DNA from: Bacteroidaceae bacterium
Lineage (GTDB): Bacteria > Bacteroidota > Bacteroidia > Bacteroidales > Bacteroidaceae
DNA length: 64,000 nucleotides
Direction of reading: 5' to 3'
Assembly (NCBI GenBank): GCA_017541025.1
Contig: JAFXZY010000058.1
Span: forward strand, 26,516 to 90,515
Below the pieces are notes generated by a model. The model was not told the DNA's origin. It saw only the letters and a program-made list of their open reading frames with translations, and made no database searches. Below, in pieces: positions 36,375 to 45,607 of the stretch; position 1 is the first letter of the stretch, and every line of letters starts with the position of its first letter. The translations under genes and the position numbers were made by a program.

Positions 36375-36653
36375 TTATGAAGCTGCTACTGTTTCCAGAA
36401 ACTCCTTACAGGGTTTGAAATAAGGAATATCGTGAGCCTCAATCACCAGCGTCGTATTCTTACAAATGTTACGGGCAGTCTTCTTGGCTCTATGTTTCAG
36501 CATCCAAGTTCCCCACCCGCGGATAAAGACATTCTCCTTTTGAACCAACGCCTCCTTAAGAGTATCCACGATACCCTCCATTGCAGCCAACATTGTCTGC
36601 TGGTCGATGCCTGTTTTGTGTGAGGCTATCCTTACTAATTCCATCTTTGTCAT
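36375..36653 (-). CDS. HU/IHF-family DNA-binding protein
   Basis: 92 residues. The N-terminal helices ('MTKMELVRIASHKTGI') and the central strand 'NVFIRGWGTWMLKHRAKK' match HU/IHF proteins, followed by the beta-arm and 'YFKPCKEFLE'. The arm carries 'NTTLVIEAHDIPYF' where canonical HU has the Pro-tipped 'INP' motif, so it is a Bacteroidota-type variant. It is a nucleoid-associated, DNA-bending protein. It has its own full promoter with a ~90-nt leader and a terminator, so it is monocistronic. Confidence 0.9.
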   Translation of the reverse strand: MTKMELVRIASHKTGIDQQTMLAAMEGIVDTLKEALVQKENVFIRGWGTWMLKHRAKKTARNICKNTTLVIEAHDIPYFKPCKEFLETVAAS

Positions 36654-36748
36654 ATTATCTTATATTTTATACGTTTATTCACTAACTAATTGAAGTTAAC
36701 TCGCTTTCCTCAAGAAGGTTAAAAATGGGGATCACGAAAAAACGACCA

Positions 36749-36779
36749 CAAAATTACACAAAGATTTCATTTTCCCAAA
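36749..36779 (-). promoter_or_regulatory. Promoter of the HU-like gene
   Basis: Minus-strand TTTG (36779-36776), 19 nt, TAATTTTG (36756-36749), giving a leader of about 90 nt. Confidence 0.7.
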
Positions 36780-36849
36780 ATTTCGCCCTTACATTTTTAC
36801 AGAAAATGTTGATTTTCTTCAACTTACACTAAAAATAGTGATTATTTTA

Positions 36850-36857
36850 TACCTTTG
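36850..36857 (+). promoter_or_regulatory. -7 element for the potassium channel gene
   Basis: TACCTTTG, 13 nt upstream of ATG 36871. There is no proper -33 box. An in-frame GTG at 36838 lies upstream of it and is rejected. Confidence 0.5.
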
Positions 36858-36870
36858 CAAGAAAAACAAT

Positions 36871-37659
36871 ATGTTTTACAGAGAAAGAATCTGCGATTTG
36901 GTGGAACCAAGGAAGGGGAAATTCTTTTCCCGGGTCTATGATTTCATCATGCTCATGGCAATAATTATAGGCACTGCACCCTTGCTGTTCAGGGTACAAT
37001 ACCCTATATTCTGGTATTTCGATGTCTTTTCCGGAGCATGCTATATAATTGACTATCTCCTCCGCTGGATGACATGCGATTTTCGCTCAAAAAAAAACAA
37101 ATGGATAGCATTCCTGACCTATCCTATCACACCTTTGGCTATAATAGACCTTCTCTCTATTTTGCCCACAATTAATTTGCTGCAACCAGTATTCAAATTG
37201 ACCAGGATATCTAGGTTATTTAAGATTCTCCGATTCATAAAAATAGTCCACTATTTTGAGCCTCTGGAAATATTTGTTACGGTAGTAAAGAAGCAACGTA
37301 AACTTTTGCTTGCCGTACTGACATTAGCCTTTTTCGATATCTTTATCACAGCTATAATCATGTTCCAGACTGAGAGGGAGATTGATCCAGTAACAGGGAA
37401 ATACATATTCGAATCATTCTTTGATGCATTCTATTGGGCTGCTTGTACGCTAACCACAGTGGGCTATGGCGATTTGTACCCCGTATCAGACATAGGCAGA
37501 GCCATTAGCATTTTCTCCTCGTTGCTCGGTATAGCCGTAATTGCCCTGCCCTCCAGTATAATCACCGCGGGATACATTGAAGAATTACGAAAGCATGTGG
37601 ATACGTCAGAGATAAACAGCGGCTATCACGGAAACTATCGGATGTGTGAAAAATCATAG
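36871..37659 (+). CDS. Voltage-gated-type potassium channel (6TM)
   Basis: 262 residues with six membrane segments and a re-entrant pore loop. The selectivity filter TVGYGD is intact ('CTLTTVGYGDLYPVSD'). S4 carries regularly spaced positive residues ('LTRISRLFKILRFIKIVHYF'), as in KvAP-like channels. There is no cytoplasmic RCK domain; the protein ends soon after S6. It probably sets membrane potential or K+ permeability in the inner membrane. It is monocistronic, with a terminator about 80 bp downstream. Confidence 0.9.
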   Translation: MFYRERICDLVEPRKGKFFSRVYDFIMLMAIIIGTAPLLFRVQYPIFWYFDVFSGACYIIDYLLRWMTCDFRSKKNKWIAFLTYPITPLAIIDLLSILPTINLLQPVFKLTRISRLFKILRFIKIVHYFEPLEIFVTVVKKQRKLLLAVLTLAFFDIFITAIIMFQTEREIDPVTGKYIFESFFDAFYWAACTLTTVGYGDLYPVSDIGRAISIFSSLLGIAVIALPSSIITAGYIEELRKHVDTSEINSGYHGNYRMCEKS

Positions 37660-37737
37660 ACATTAAGGATAGGCCCTCACATTTTTATTTTCACTAAGTT
37701 AAATTGAATGGTTTTAATCTAAACTAATACAAAAACC

Positions 37738-37771
37738 CCTCTTCTGTAATTTCCAGGAGAGGCTTTTTTTT
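37738..37771 (+). terminator. Terminator after the potassium channel gene
   Basis: A 9-bp stem CCTCTTCTG / CAGGAGAGG (one G-T pair) with a 7-nt loop, followed by C and eight T. Confidence 0.75.
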
Positions 37772-37861
37772 CTAAAGAAATATAATTAAGTAATTTGGTT
37801 AGAATAATTAACCTTAAACCTAACAACTAGTAAGTCCACAAAAGAATTATTGAGGAATATT

Positions 37862-37893
37862 TTTGGCACATAACTTTATTTTGTGTATTTTTG
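37862..37893 (+). promoter_or_regulatory. Promoter of the Tat-exported oxidoreductase
   Basis: TTTG (37862-37865), 20 nt, TATTTTTG (37886-37893), a full consensus about 28 nt before the first ATG. Confidence 0.8.
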
Positions 37894-37920
37894 CAGTATG
37901 AATAATTAGCTGACAAATTA

Positions 37921-39300
37921 ATGATTACTATGAGTAAGAAAACAACAAAACAAAATGAAAAGAAGCCAATGTCGCGTCGGCAGTTTCTGACCACAACGGC
38001 TACTGGCATTGCAGGATTTATGATTTTGCCTAGCTTTACGTTGGATGGAGTAAGAATTGCCCCAAGCGACAGAGTGGTGCTCGGCTTTGTAGGGTTAGGT
38101 CAGCAGGGATGCAGTGACTTCCGCAGTTTTTCCGAATGTCCTGGCGTGCAGGTTGCAGCCTGTTGCGATGTTGACAGTATTAAACGTGAGCGATTTCGCA
38201 GATATGTAACTAAATGGCAACAGGAAAAGAAGATGCCAGTACGTTGTGATGTATATGAAGAATATGAACGCTTATTGGAACGTAAGGACATTGATGCAAT
38301 AGAGATTGCTACGCCAGACCATTGGCATGCTCTTGTGGCTATACATTCTTTACAGGCTGGCAAAGATGTTTATGTGCAGAAGCCTTTATCATATACCATT
38401 ACAGAAGGGCTGGCCATCCAGCGTGCCGTGCGAGCAAACAACCGCATCCTTCAAATGGGAAGCCAACAACGCAGCAGTCAGGAATTCCAAACAGCCATAG
38501 CATTGGTTAGAGGCGGTGCTTTAGGAGACATTAAGGAAATTCACGTTCGCGTGGGTGATCCTCCAAAGCCATTGGACTTGCCAGAGATGCCTGTACCAGA
38601 CAACCTTAACTTCAACCTATGGATGGGGCCACTGAACAATCCTAAGATTCATTACCACTCTGACCTTTGCCCCGTGGTGACACTCGACCCTGATAAGAAT
38701 GAAGAGTTATGGGGTGCCTGGCGTTGGTATTCGGAAACGGGTAACGGTTTTCCTGCCGACTGGGGGGCTCACATGTACGACATTGCCCAGGCTGCCATAG
38801 GAATGGACGGACTAGGCCCAGTAGAGTTCATTCCACAAGGTTACAACGGAGCCGAATACGCTACTATGAAGTATGCCAACGGCATAATTATGCAAGAACG
38901 TCCATTCACAGACAACCCAGACGACAAAGGTATTAAGTTCATTGGTGATAAGGGTTGGCTTAAGGTGGCACGCGGTTACATAGAATGCTCAGACAGCAAG
39001 CAACTGAAGAAGCAACAGGAAAGTATAGCTGCCGGGCAATACGAGGTAAGCGCACCGCATATGCAGAACTTCATTGATGCCATTCGCGAACACAAAGATC
39101 CCATTGCTCCCGTAGAGTATGGTTGTAGCACCAACACGCTGTGCTGCATATTCAACATAGCTCGTGAACTGAATCGTCCTGTACATTGGAATCCAGCAAC
39201 GCTGAGTTTTGGTGATGATAAAGAGGCGTTTGCTCACCGTCTATACTACTATGACTACCGACGCCCTTATAAACTTCCATATCTAGAACGACGCGGATAA
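37921..39300 (+). CDS. Tat-exported Gfo/Idh/MocA family oxidoreductase
   Basis: 459 residues. The twin-arginine leader 'MSRRQFLTTTATGIAGFMIL' implies export folded with its cofactor. The Rossmann motif is 'GFVGLGQQG'. 'IATPDHWHALVAIHSLQAGK' and 'VQKPLSYTITEG' (catalytic Lys-Pro) are typical of Gfo/Idh/MocA enzymes that oxidise sugars or act as NAD-dependent glycoside-processing enzymes. The substrate is unknown. It is followed after 19 bp by pncC, probably on the same transcript. Met1 or Met4 could be the start. It belongs to the same superfamily as the Sec-exported GH109-like protein at 5230-6807 but is clearly a different branch. Confidence 0.87.
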   Translation: MITMSKKTTKQNEKKPMSRRQFLTTTATGIAGFMILPSFTLDGVRIAPSDRVVLGFVGLGQQGCSDFRSFSECPGVQVAACCDVDSIKRERFRRYVTKWQQEKKMPVRCDVYEEYERLLERKDIDAIEIATPDHWHALVAIHSLQAGKDVYVQKPLSYTITEGLAIQRAVRANNRILQMGSQQRSSQEFQTAIALVRGGALGDIKEIHVRVGDPPKPLDLPEMPVPDNLNFNLWMGPLNNPKIHYHSDLCPVVTLDPDKNEELWGAWRWYSETGNGFPADWGAHMYDIAQAAIGMDGLGPVEFIPQGYNGAEYATMKYANGIIMQERPFTDNPDDKGIKFIGDKGWLKVARGYIECSDSKQLKKQQESIAAGQYEVSAPHMQNFIDAIREHKDPIAPVEYGCSTNTLCCIFNIARELNRPVHWNPATLSFGDDKEAFAHRLYYYDYRRPYKLPYLERRG

Positions 39301-39319
39301 AAACTTAGCATACCCAACA

Positions 39320-39793
39320 GTGAAAAAAACAATTCTGGAAATACAGCAACGTATGGTGGAACGGGGGCTGACCTTGGCTACAGCGGAAAGTTGCACTAGC
39401 GGAGGGATAGCAAGAGAGATTACTAAGGTTAGCGGTTCTTCTGATTACTTTCAGGGTGGACTAGTGGCTTACCAAGATAGACTGAAGATTCAGTACCTTG
39501 GCGTAAGCGCGGAGGACATTGCCAAGTATGATGTGGTGAGTGAACCTGTGGTGAGACAGATGGTGCGTGGTACGTGTAAGATGTTCCAGACTGATTATGC
39601 TATTGCCAGCACAGGATATGCCGGTGACGGCTGTAACGGCATTCCATCAGGTACCATCTGGATTGCATGGGGCACACCTGATAACATCTGTACCAAATGC
39701 CTTACCCAGAACATCAACCGTGAAACAAATACAGATAACGCAATAAAAGAAGCGTTGAAAGGTTTGCTAAGGGAGTTAAGAATGAAGAATTGA
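39320..39793 (+). CDS. pncC: CinA C-terminal family nicotinamide-nucleotide amidohydrolase
   Basis: 157 residues, the stand-alone PncC (CinA C-terminal) form. It deamidates nicotinamide mononucleotide to nicotinate mononucleotide in NAD recycling. 'LATAESCTSGGIAREIT' is the family signature with the catalytic Ser/Lys region, and 'STGYAGDGCNGIPSGTIWIA' the second (normally STGIAGPxG). The substitution of GYAGDG for GIAGPG is slightly unusual. The start is GTG. The next ATG (codon 12) would remove the first helix. Confidence 0.88.
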   Translation: MKKTILEIQQRMVERGLTLATAESCTSGGIAREITKVSGSSDYFQGGLVAYQDRLKIQYLGVSAEDIAKYDVVSEPVVRQMVRGTCKMFQTDYAIASTGYAGDGCNGIPSGTIWIAWGTPDNICTKCLTQNINRETNTDNAIKEALKGLLRELRMKN

Positions 39794-39798
39794 CAAAT

Positions 39799-39837
39799 AA
39801 AGTGAAGGCCCTCAAAACTGAGAGCCTTCACTTTTTG
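39799..39837. terminator. Bidirectional terminator after pncC
   Basis: An 11-bp stem AAAGTGAAGGC / GCCTTCACTTT, with inner CTCA/TGAG pairs extending it. T-runs occur on both strands, serving pncC and the convergent winged-helix gene. Confidence 0.85.
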
Positions 39838-39859
39838 TTAATAATTGAACTTTCCCGAA

Positions 39860-40060
39860 TTACTTCAGAGAAAGAGTAATTGTCTTAGCATCCTCGACAA
39901 CAATCAGTTTGTCTTCGCGAAGCAACCAACCCATAGCAAGATAAAGTTCCTTATCGCTCTTCAGGCCAGCAGCTTTCTTTACATCCTTAGATGCCATAGC
40001 TCCATTCTCGTTCAGTGCAGTCCAAACTGCACCTGCAAGTGTACCTACTGTTCCAGTCAT
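39860..40060 (-). CDS. Winged helix-turn-helix domain protein (DUF2582)
   Basis: 66 residues. It is one winged-helix domain, 'AGAVWTALNENGAMASKDVK' followed by 'LYLAMGWLLREDKL' and a final beta-hairpin, matching the small DUF2582 wHTH proteins common in Bacteroidota. It could bind DNA or another partner; no target is known. A -7 box TACCTTTG lies 49 nt upstream. Base use matches its neighbours. Confidence 0.82.
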   Translation of the reverse strand: MTGTVGTLAGAVWTALNENGAMASKDVKKAAGLKSDKELYLAMGWLLREDKLIVVEDAKTITLSLK

Positions 40061-40108
40061 AGTTATCCTTTGTTAATTAAGTTGTTGAATAAACTATTTT
40101 ATTCAGTG

Positions 40109-40116
40109 CAAAGGTA
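40109..40116 (-). promoter_or_regulatory. -7 element for the winged-helix gene
   Basis: Minus-strand TACCTTTG, 49 nt from the start codon. No TTTG is present at 19-21 nt. Confidence 0.45.
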
Positions 40117-40205
40117 CGTCAACTTTAACAATCTTATGATATATGAAGCTTAAAATATCAAAAAGAATAGCACTTTCTTGACACAAATCAAGGTTAAACT
40201 TGACT

Positions 40206-40607
40206 TTATTTGTAATCTTTGGGGGTAAATTTCTGCAACATTAGCACTTTACCGCTTCGTGTACTATAATAACGGTAGCAGAAAGAAATACCTGCGTCCT
40301 TGCACGACTTTAGCTGTATGCTGTTCTTGATATCGGTGAGCAACTGCTCGCGGAAAAGATTGTAAAGCCCCGGTGTATAAAGTGAATCAATATCCAGTTC
40401 GTCTCTTACCGTATAATTATAGTAATAGGTGCGTTTGGCTATGCTGAATGTGCAACTGTCCAGAGTAGTACATTTGTCGATATTCTTAGGACAGTTTTTG
40501 AGAGTAAACTGACAGGCCTCCTGGTAGATACGCTCCTCAAGGCTTTGTTTCTTACATCCTACAAGAATAAAGAGAAGAAGTGAAAGAATGAGTAGTAATC
40601 TGTTCAT
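40206..40607 (-). CDS. Small lipoprotein of unknown function
   Basis: 133 residues. The signal ends in a lipobox (ILVGC, Cys18). The mature part has several Cys (NCPKNIDKCTTLDSC) and no recognised domain. It lies 65 bp downstream of the C10 peptidase gene on the same strand, with a hairpin between them. In streptopain loci a small neighbouring gene often encodes a protease inhibitor, but I see no sequence support for that here. Confidence 0.68.
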   Translation of the reverse strand: MNRLLLILSLLLFILVGCKKQSLEERIYQEACQFTLKNCPKNIDKCTTLDSCTFSIAKRTYYYNYTVRDELDIDSLYTPGLYNLFREQLLTDIKNSIQLKSCKDAGISFCYRYYSTRSGKVLMLQKFTPKDYK

Positions 40608-40625
40608 ATCTCTGAGTATAGAATA

Positions 40626-40656
40626 GTCCCCTCCCCAGTTTAACAGAGGAGGGGAC
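40626..40656 (-). terminator. Hairpin after the C10 peptidase gene
   Basis: A perfect 9-bp GC-rich stem GTCCCCTCC / GGAGGGGAC with a 13-nt loop. No clear T-run follows, so it may be partial or stabilising. Confidence 0.5.
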
Positions 40657-40672
40657 AGTATAAATGAATATA

Positions 40673-43600
40673 CTATTTTTTTATTTGAATAATGAGACGG
40701 ACAAGGTCGGCAATGGTAATAAAACCGTCGCCATCTACATCGCCGTATTCGATGTCAGTGCCTTCGGGAGCCTTAATAACAAGCGTCTTGGCCAATACAT
40801 CTGCATCTTTTTCGTCCAAAACCTCATCCTGATTGATATCGCCCCACCCTGCTGTCTTGGCTGTACTCTGTGGAACATACGGCAAGATTATAGGAGCAGG
40901 CTCTTCTTCAGACCGTTTGCTAACAAAGTAAGAACTCATGGCAGGAAGGGACGTAGACTTAGTTACGTACTCAAAGGCAGTTCCGTTGGCATTCAGCATG
41001 AACACATTCTTCAGGATAGGCTGATAAGTGGAACCAAACATATTATAGGTGTCACTGCTGATTATCATCTTATCGGAACCCGAGACAAAGAAAGGCTGAT
41101 TATGTCCAATGAACGTTATAGTCAGGCCACGGAATAAACTATCACAGGCAATGAGATAAGGTGTGTTGGCACGCAATTCCCTTGCAGGTTCAAAGATGGG
41201 GTTGCCGTCATCATCTATGGCCATGAACTCATAAATCCAGAAGTGGTTCAGTGAATCATTCAACTGATAGGCAAATTCGCCTCTGGATATTGAATCAGCA
41301 GCAAAAGGTAATGTTATAGCCTGCCATGCTATGCCTTTTTCTGCATTATCTGGGAAGGAGTAATGGAAATAGGCAGTATCTGCGTCGAAGTTATCCGGAA
41401 TATAATAAGGATAATCTGAATAGAAGTTGACTACATCAGCATGACCGTCCACAACCATGTTAGCTTCCTCTACAGAACCTGTAGGAATACGGGTACAGTT
41501 CTTAAAATAGTATATGGCGTTAGGATTCTTATTGGCTGTAAAACGTGTGACGGAAATACCGTTTGCATATGTGGCAATAGCTGTAGTAGGTGCCGAATAC
41601 ACAGCCTTAGATGTCTGACCAACAATCAATCCATTATTCTTCCAATAAAGAACACCTGCCTTGGGCACCCAACTATGGTCCCAAATGCCACCACCTGAAA
41701 TAGAGGCTGCAGAATTGGAAACAGCTATGTGATAGGTGTCATCGTAATTAAGATTATTAAACTGGAAAGATGCTGTAGCGGTCTTGGAAGGTGCAATAGA
41801 CATTTCTACGCCCGTTGACGTTGAACTCCATGCTGTATTGCTTCCCCTGGGCTGACGCCAAACTTGTAGCTTAAGGTTCCCCTCAAATGTTTCCTTACCT
41901 GTATTTTTTACTGTAATGGTACCCACAAGTTTATTACCATAGACTACTCCGCTGGCCGAATTCTGAATATTGAAACCACTAACGGAAAGACTTGCCTTAT
42001 GAGCCTGAGCTGCAGGAACTACTTCCATTGTGGTCTGGCCCAAGACTTCTGAACCATCGCTGCCACGACAAATCCAAATGTTGTAGGTACCTGTCTCTGT
42101 AGGCTTGTAGAAGAAGGAAACATCTGCGGTACCGCCTTCCCTAATATTAACAATAGATTTGCTTTTTGAATCTTCCTTTTCTGACGTTTTACCAACATAG
42201 AGATAACATGTATGAGAGAACTCGTCTGCGTGATTACGGAAAGTAACTTTAATCTCTTGTTCCTCGTTGACAGCCCTGGTGCCAGGGAATACTATGGTAT
42301 CTACACTGATATCCTCCACAGGCTGAACGTATGTAAGAGTTATATTCTTGGCAGAGTCAACCTCGGCAAGGATGTAATTACGCTTCAAGTCTAACTCGGG
42401 ACGCCAAATTCTATTGCTGGTAAGCTTGCTGGCAGGAGAAAGACGATAGGTTCCGGGCTGCAGACGTCCCTTAATGTTAAAACTCTTAGTCTGGTATGTG
42501 TTCTTGCTAATGTCTGTGATGGTTTGAGAAGAACCTACCAGTGAAAGGGTATTATCATCATTTATTTTAACAATACCTGTATTAAAACTATTAGTTGAAC
42601 CCGTCCAGTTGATAAATGAGCCAGTAATAGTGGTTCCGGATATTTTTATATCGTGAATAGTCATGCAGGTGGACTTCTCAACTTTAACATTATCAGGTAA
42701 ACGAAGGTTGATCAGGGCACCTTGCCCCATGCTATAGCCATCGCTACTGCTGCTGGCTCCGATACCGCTGTTATCATTGGGATTAAGGATACCAATGAGG
42801 AACCAACCATCGGAACCACCTCCCCAACCCCAGTTGACATGGAAAAGTTGCTCACCATCAAAACCATCTATAACGAAAGCATGTCCTCCACCAGAAGAAT
42901 GACCATTATAAAGAACAGGATAGCCAGAATTCAACTCATCATAAATGAGATCGAACCATTCGTCAATACTACAACTGCTTCGGTCAACCCAATATGCACT
43001 ATCATCAAAGCCAAACATATTAATAAACACGTCCTTAGCGGCCGAAGTAACTGCACCGGAAGAAGGGCCATAATGCATCTGAACAGCCTGACCACAATAG
43101 TGCATGAGGTTTGCCACAGCCGAATCCTGTGCATTAGCTACATGACCGTTTTCCCAATTATATGTGTCACGGATATTATCCCAATCGATAAGTGTATTAC
43201 GTGGAATTGCTTTTTGGGAAACAGTCTTCTTCGAACCGTTTTTCTCTGAAGTATAAGTAATAGAGTATGCAGGAATTACAGTCTTAGTTTTTGCAGGAAA
43301 CTTGTAAAAGTTTACCACCTGAGCCATTGCAGTAGCAACACATCCTGCAGCAGGACCAGTTTTCTTTGGTAAGGCTGAATCCTCATTTTTGTCCTCTTCA
43401 AGATAATAAATAGGGCAAGTGATGTTATAAGGTTTTCCCTGATCCCAGTGTGATTTTAGCAGCACTGGAATACTATGTCGGGTTGACCTGGACATTGCTC
43501 TGACTTTAAGTATACGCTTGTCAACAGTAATGTTATTATCAGCAAGAAACTTAATCTGATCTACATACAACTGGAGCCACGATTTCATGTTATCTGGAAG

Positions 43601-43903
43601 ATTTTCTTCATCAAAAGAACCATGATCCACATATCCCAGAATTTCAGGAGTGCGGTCATCACCAGAAACAATTACGTAACCATTGTCGCCCTCGGCATTG
43701 AAAACATAATAGTATGCACTCTGCGTTTGATCATCGGCCTTTCTAACGGAACGGAATGGTTCCCTGCGTTGGTTAAGAATTTTTCCCTTTGAGAGTAAAT
43801 ATTGCTGAGCCGTATTGAAGGCCTGTGATTTACTCACAGACTCAGCCTTTGCTATAAAGGAGACCAGAGCAGCCAGAATAAATGTTAAAACAATTCTTTT
43901 CAT
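40673..43903 (-). CDS. Secreted C10-family cysteine peptidase (streptopain-like) with dockerin-like tail
   Basis: 1076 residues. The order is a Sec signal (1-20), an inhibitory prodomain (about 21-140, 'QAFNTAQQYLLSKGK'), then the papain-like C10 domain. Nucleophile Cys188 sits in 'GPAAGCVATAMAQV', and His341 in 'SSGGGHAFVIDGF' is followed by 'VNWGWGGGSDGWF'. Several beta-sandwich domains follow (about 420-1010). The last ~60 residues carry two EF-hand-like units, 'DINQDEVLDEKDADVL' and 'DVDGDGFITIADLVRLI', resembling a type I dockerin. The catalytic residues are intact, so it should be an active, self-processing protease secreted to the surface or medium. It follows galE by 29 bp without its own promoter. 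Confidence 0.88.
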   Translation of the reverse strand: MKRIVLTFILAALVSFIAKAESVSKSQAFNTAQQYLLSKGKILNQRREPFRSVRKADDQTQSAYYYVFNAEGDNGYVIVSGDDRTPEILGYVDHGSFDEENLPDNMKSWLQLYVDQIKFLADNNITVDKRILKVRAMSRSTRHSIPVLLKSHWDQGKPYNITCPIYYLEEDKNEDSALPKKTGPAAGCVATAMAQVVNFYKFPAKTKTVIPAYSITYTSEKNGSKKTVSQKAIPRNTLIDWDNIRDTYNWENGHVANAQDSAVANLMHYCGQAVQMHYGPSSGAVTSAAKDVFINMFGFDDSAYWVDRSSCSIDEWFDLIYDELNSGYPVLYNGHSSGGGHAFVIDGFDGEQLFHVNWGWGGGSDGWFLIGILNPNDNSGIGASSSSDGYSMGQGALINLRLPDNVKVEKSTCMTIHDIKISGTTITGSFINWTGSTNSFNTGIVKINDDNTLSLVGSSQTITDISKNTYQTKSFNIKGRLQPGTYRLSPASKLTSNRIWRPELDLKRNYILAEVDSAKNITLTYVQPVEDISVDTIVFPGTRAVNEEQEIKVTFRNHADEFSHTCYLYVGKTSEKEDSKSKSIVNIREGGTADVSFFYKPTETGTYNIWICRGSDGSEVLGQTTMEVVPAAQAHKASLSVSGFNIQNSASGVVYGNKLVGTITVKNTGKETFEGNLKLQVWRQPRGSNTAWSSTSTGVEMSIAPSKTATASFQFNNLNYDDTYHIAVSNSAASISGGGIWDHSWVPKAGVLYWKNNGLIVGQTSKAVYSAPTTAIATYANGISVTRFTANKNPNAIYYFKNCTRIPTGSVEEANMVVDGHADVVNFYSDYPYYIPDNFDADTAYFHYSFPDNAEKGIAWQAITLPFAADSISRGEFAYQLNDSLNHFWIYEFMAIDDDGNPIFEPARELRANTPYLIACDSLFRGLTITFIGHNQPFFVSGSDKMIISSDTYNMFGSTYQPILKNVFMLNANGTAFEYVTKSTSLPAMSSYFVSKRSEEEPAPIILPYVPQSTAKTAGWGDINQDEVLDEKDADVLAKTLVIKAPEGTDIEYGDVDGDGFITIADLVRLIIQIKK

Positions 43904-43932
43904 AAAATATTCGAGATAAGGTTTTGTCGGTT

Positions 43933-44949
43933 TTATTTGTCATAGCCATTGGGGTTGTTCTTTTGGAAATTCCAAGAATCACGACACATTTCTTCAATAC
44001 CAAACTTAGCCTCCCAACCTAATTCAGCTTTTGCTTTAGCTGGATTACAATAGCAGGTTGCAATATCGCCTGGACGACGAGGCTTTATTACATATGGAAC
44101 CTTCAGGCCATTAGCCTTCTCAAAAGCCTTCACAACATCCAGAACAGAATATCCGTGACCAGTACCAAGATTATAAATAGCCAATCCTTTATTCTCCTGA
44201 ATAGCCTTGAGAGCACAAACATGACCATTTGCCAAATCCACGACATGGATATAATCACGTACTCCAGTTCCGTCAGGAGTATCATAATCATTGCCAAACA
44301 CTCCCAGTTCCTTACGGATACCGATGGCTGTCTGCGTAATATAAGGCATCAAGTTGTTGGGAATACCATTGGGGTTCTCTCCAATCAGACCGGACTCATG
44401 AGCACCGATGGGATTGAAATAACGAAGCAGGACAACGTTCCACTCAGGATCAGCTTTCTGAACATCCATCAGTACCTGCTCTATCATAGACTTTGTCCAT
44501 CCGTAAGGATTGGTACACTGGCCCTTTGGACACTCCTCTGTGATTGGAATAATGGCTGGATCGCCATAAACAGTTGCACTAGAGGAGAAGATAATATTCT
44601 TACAACCATGCTGACGCATTACATCAAGCAACACAAAAACACCGTTCATGTTGGTCTCATAGTACATCAGGGGCTTGGCAACGGACTCGCCAACAGCCTT
44701 AAGACCGGCAAAGTTGATAACAGCATCTATCTTGTGCTCTGTGAACACCTTATTCATAGCCTCACGGTCACGAATATCTGCCTCGATAAGCGTTACCTTA
44801 TGACCGATAATCTTTTCGACACGGCGAATAGCCTCGGGCTGTGAATTATAGAAATTATCAACAACAACCACACTGTGGCCTGCTTTATCTAACTCAATAA
44901 GAGTGTGGCTTCCAATATATCCTGCGCCACCAGTTAATAGAATGTTCAT
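43933..44949 (-). CDS. galE: UDP-glucose 4-epimerase
   Basis: 338 residues. It interconverts UDP-glucose and UDP-galactose (Leloir pathway and glycan precursors). The NAD-binding 'LLTGGAGYIGSHT' is at residues 4-16. The catalytic set Ser124, Tyr149 and Lys153 is visible in 'FSSSATVYGDP' and 'NPYGWTKSMIE'. It lies 32 bp downstream of rnfA with no promoter in between, so it is probably transcribed as the tail of the rnf operon. Confidence 0.95.
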   Translation of the reverse strand: MNILLTGGAGYIGSHTLIELDKAGHSVVVVDNFYNSQPEAIRRVEKIIGHKVTLIEADIRDREAMNKVFTEHKIDAVINFAGLKAVGESVAKPLMYYETNMNGVFVLLDVMRQHGCKNIIFSSSATVYGDPAIIPITEECPKGQCTNPYGWTKSMIEQVLMDVQKADPEWNVVLLRYFNPIGAHESGLIGENPNGIPNNLMPYITQTAIGIRKELGVFGNDYDTPDGTGVRDYIHVVDLANGHVCALKAIQENKGLAIYNLGTGHGYSVLDVVKAFEKANGLKVPYVIKPRRPGDIATCYCNPAKAKAELGWEAKFGIEEMCRDSWNFQKNNPNGYDK

Positions 44950-44981
44950 ATTTTTAATACAAAATTAATAAATTCAAATTA

Positions 44982-45602
44982 TTACAGTCCGAATAATGCT
45001 TTCAGACCATTATCTACACCGCTGAATCCCATGAATGCCATTGCCAGAAGTCCTGCTGTTACGAGGGCAATACTCATACCCTGAACACCCTTGGGCACGT
45101 TCATCATGCTAAGATGTTCACGAATGCCGGCAAATACTACCAAAGCAAGGGCAAAACCTATAGCTGTGCTAAGGGCAAATACAACACCTGTGAGCAGATT
45201 AGGCTCTAAACCCTGAGAGGCGTATGTGCCGTTGGCAACCAGAATAGCAACACCTAGAATACAACAGTTGGTGGTGATAAGAGGCAAGAAGACACCCAGT
45301 GCCTGATAAAGCGCTGGAGCTGACTTCTTGAGAATAATCTCGACCATCTGTACCAAAGCGGCAATAACAAGGATGAAAGCAATGGTCTGCAGATACTCCA
45401 AACCAAAAGCTTCCAAAACATACTTCTGAATCAGATAGGTAACAATGGTAGCAAGTGTAAGCACAAAGGCAACGGCTGCTCCCATACCAATGGCGGAATC
45501 TACCTTCTTGCTTACACCAAGGAAGGGACAGATTCCCAAGAACTGTGACAGAACAATATTGTTAACAAATATTGCTGTGATAAATATAAGAATGTATGCC
45601 AT
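44982..45602 (-). CDS. rnfA: Rnf complex subunit RnfA
   Basis: 206 residues with six membrane segments. It is an integral subunit of the Rnf ferredoxin:NAD+ oxidoreductase. 'NNIVLSQFLGICPFLGVSKK' and 'PLITTNCCILGVAI' are the conserved half-channel motifs, whose cysteines ligate a membrane-embedded iron-sulfur site with RnfE. It forms an antiparallel pair with RnfE, encoded 5 bp upstream. RnfA is slightly longer than the ~193-residue norm at its C-terminus. Confidence 0.94.
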   Translation of the reverse strand: MAYILIFITAIFVNNIVLSQFLGICPFLGVSKKVDSAIGMGAAVAFVLTLATIVTYLIQKYVLEAFGLEYLQTIAFILVIAALVQMVEIILKKSAPALYQALGVFLPLITTNCCILGVAILVANGTYASQGLEPNLLTGVVFALSTAIGFALALVVFAGIREHLSMMNVPKGVQGMSIALVTAGLLAMAFMGFSGVDNGLKALFGL

Positions 45603-45607
45603 AATAG

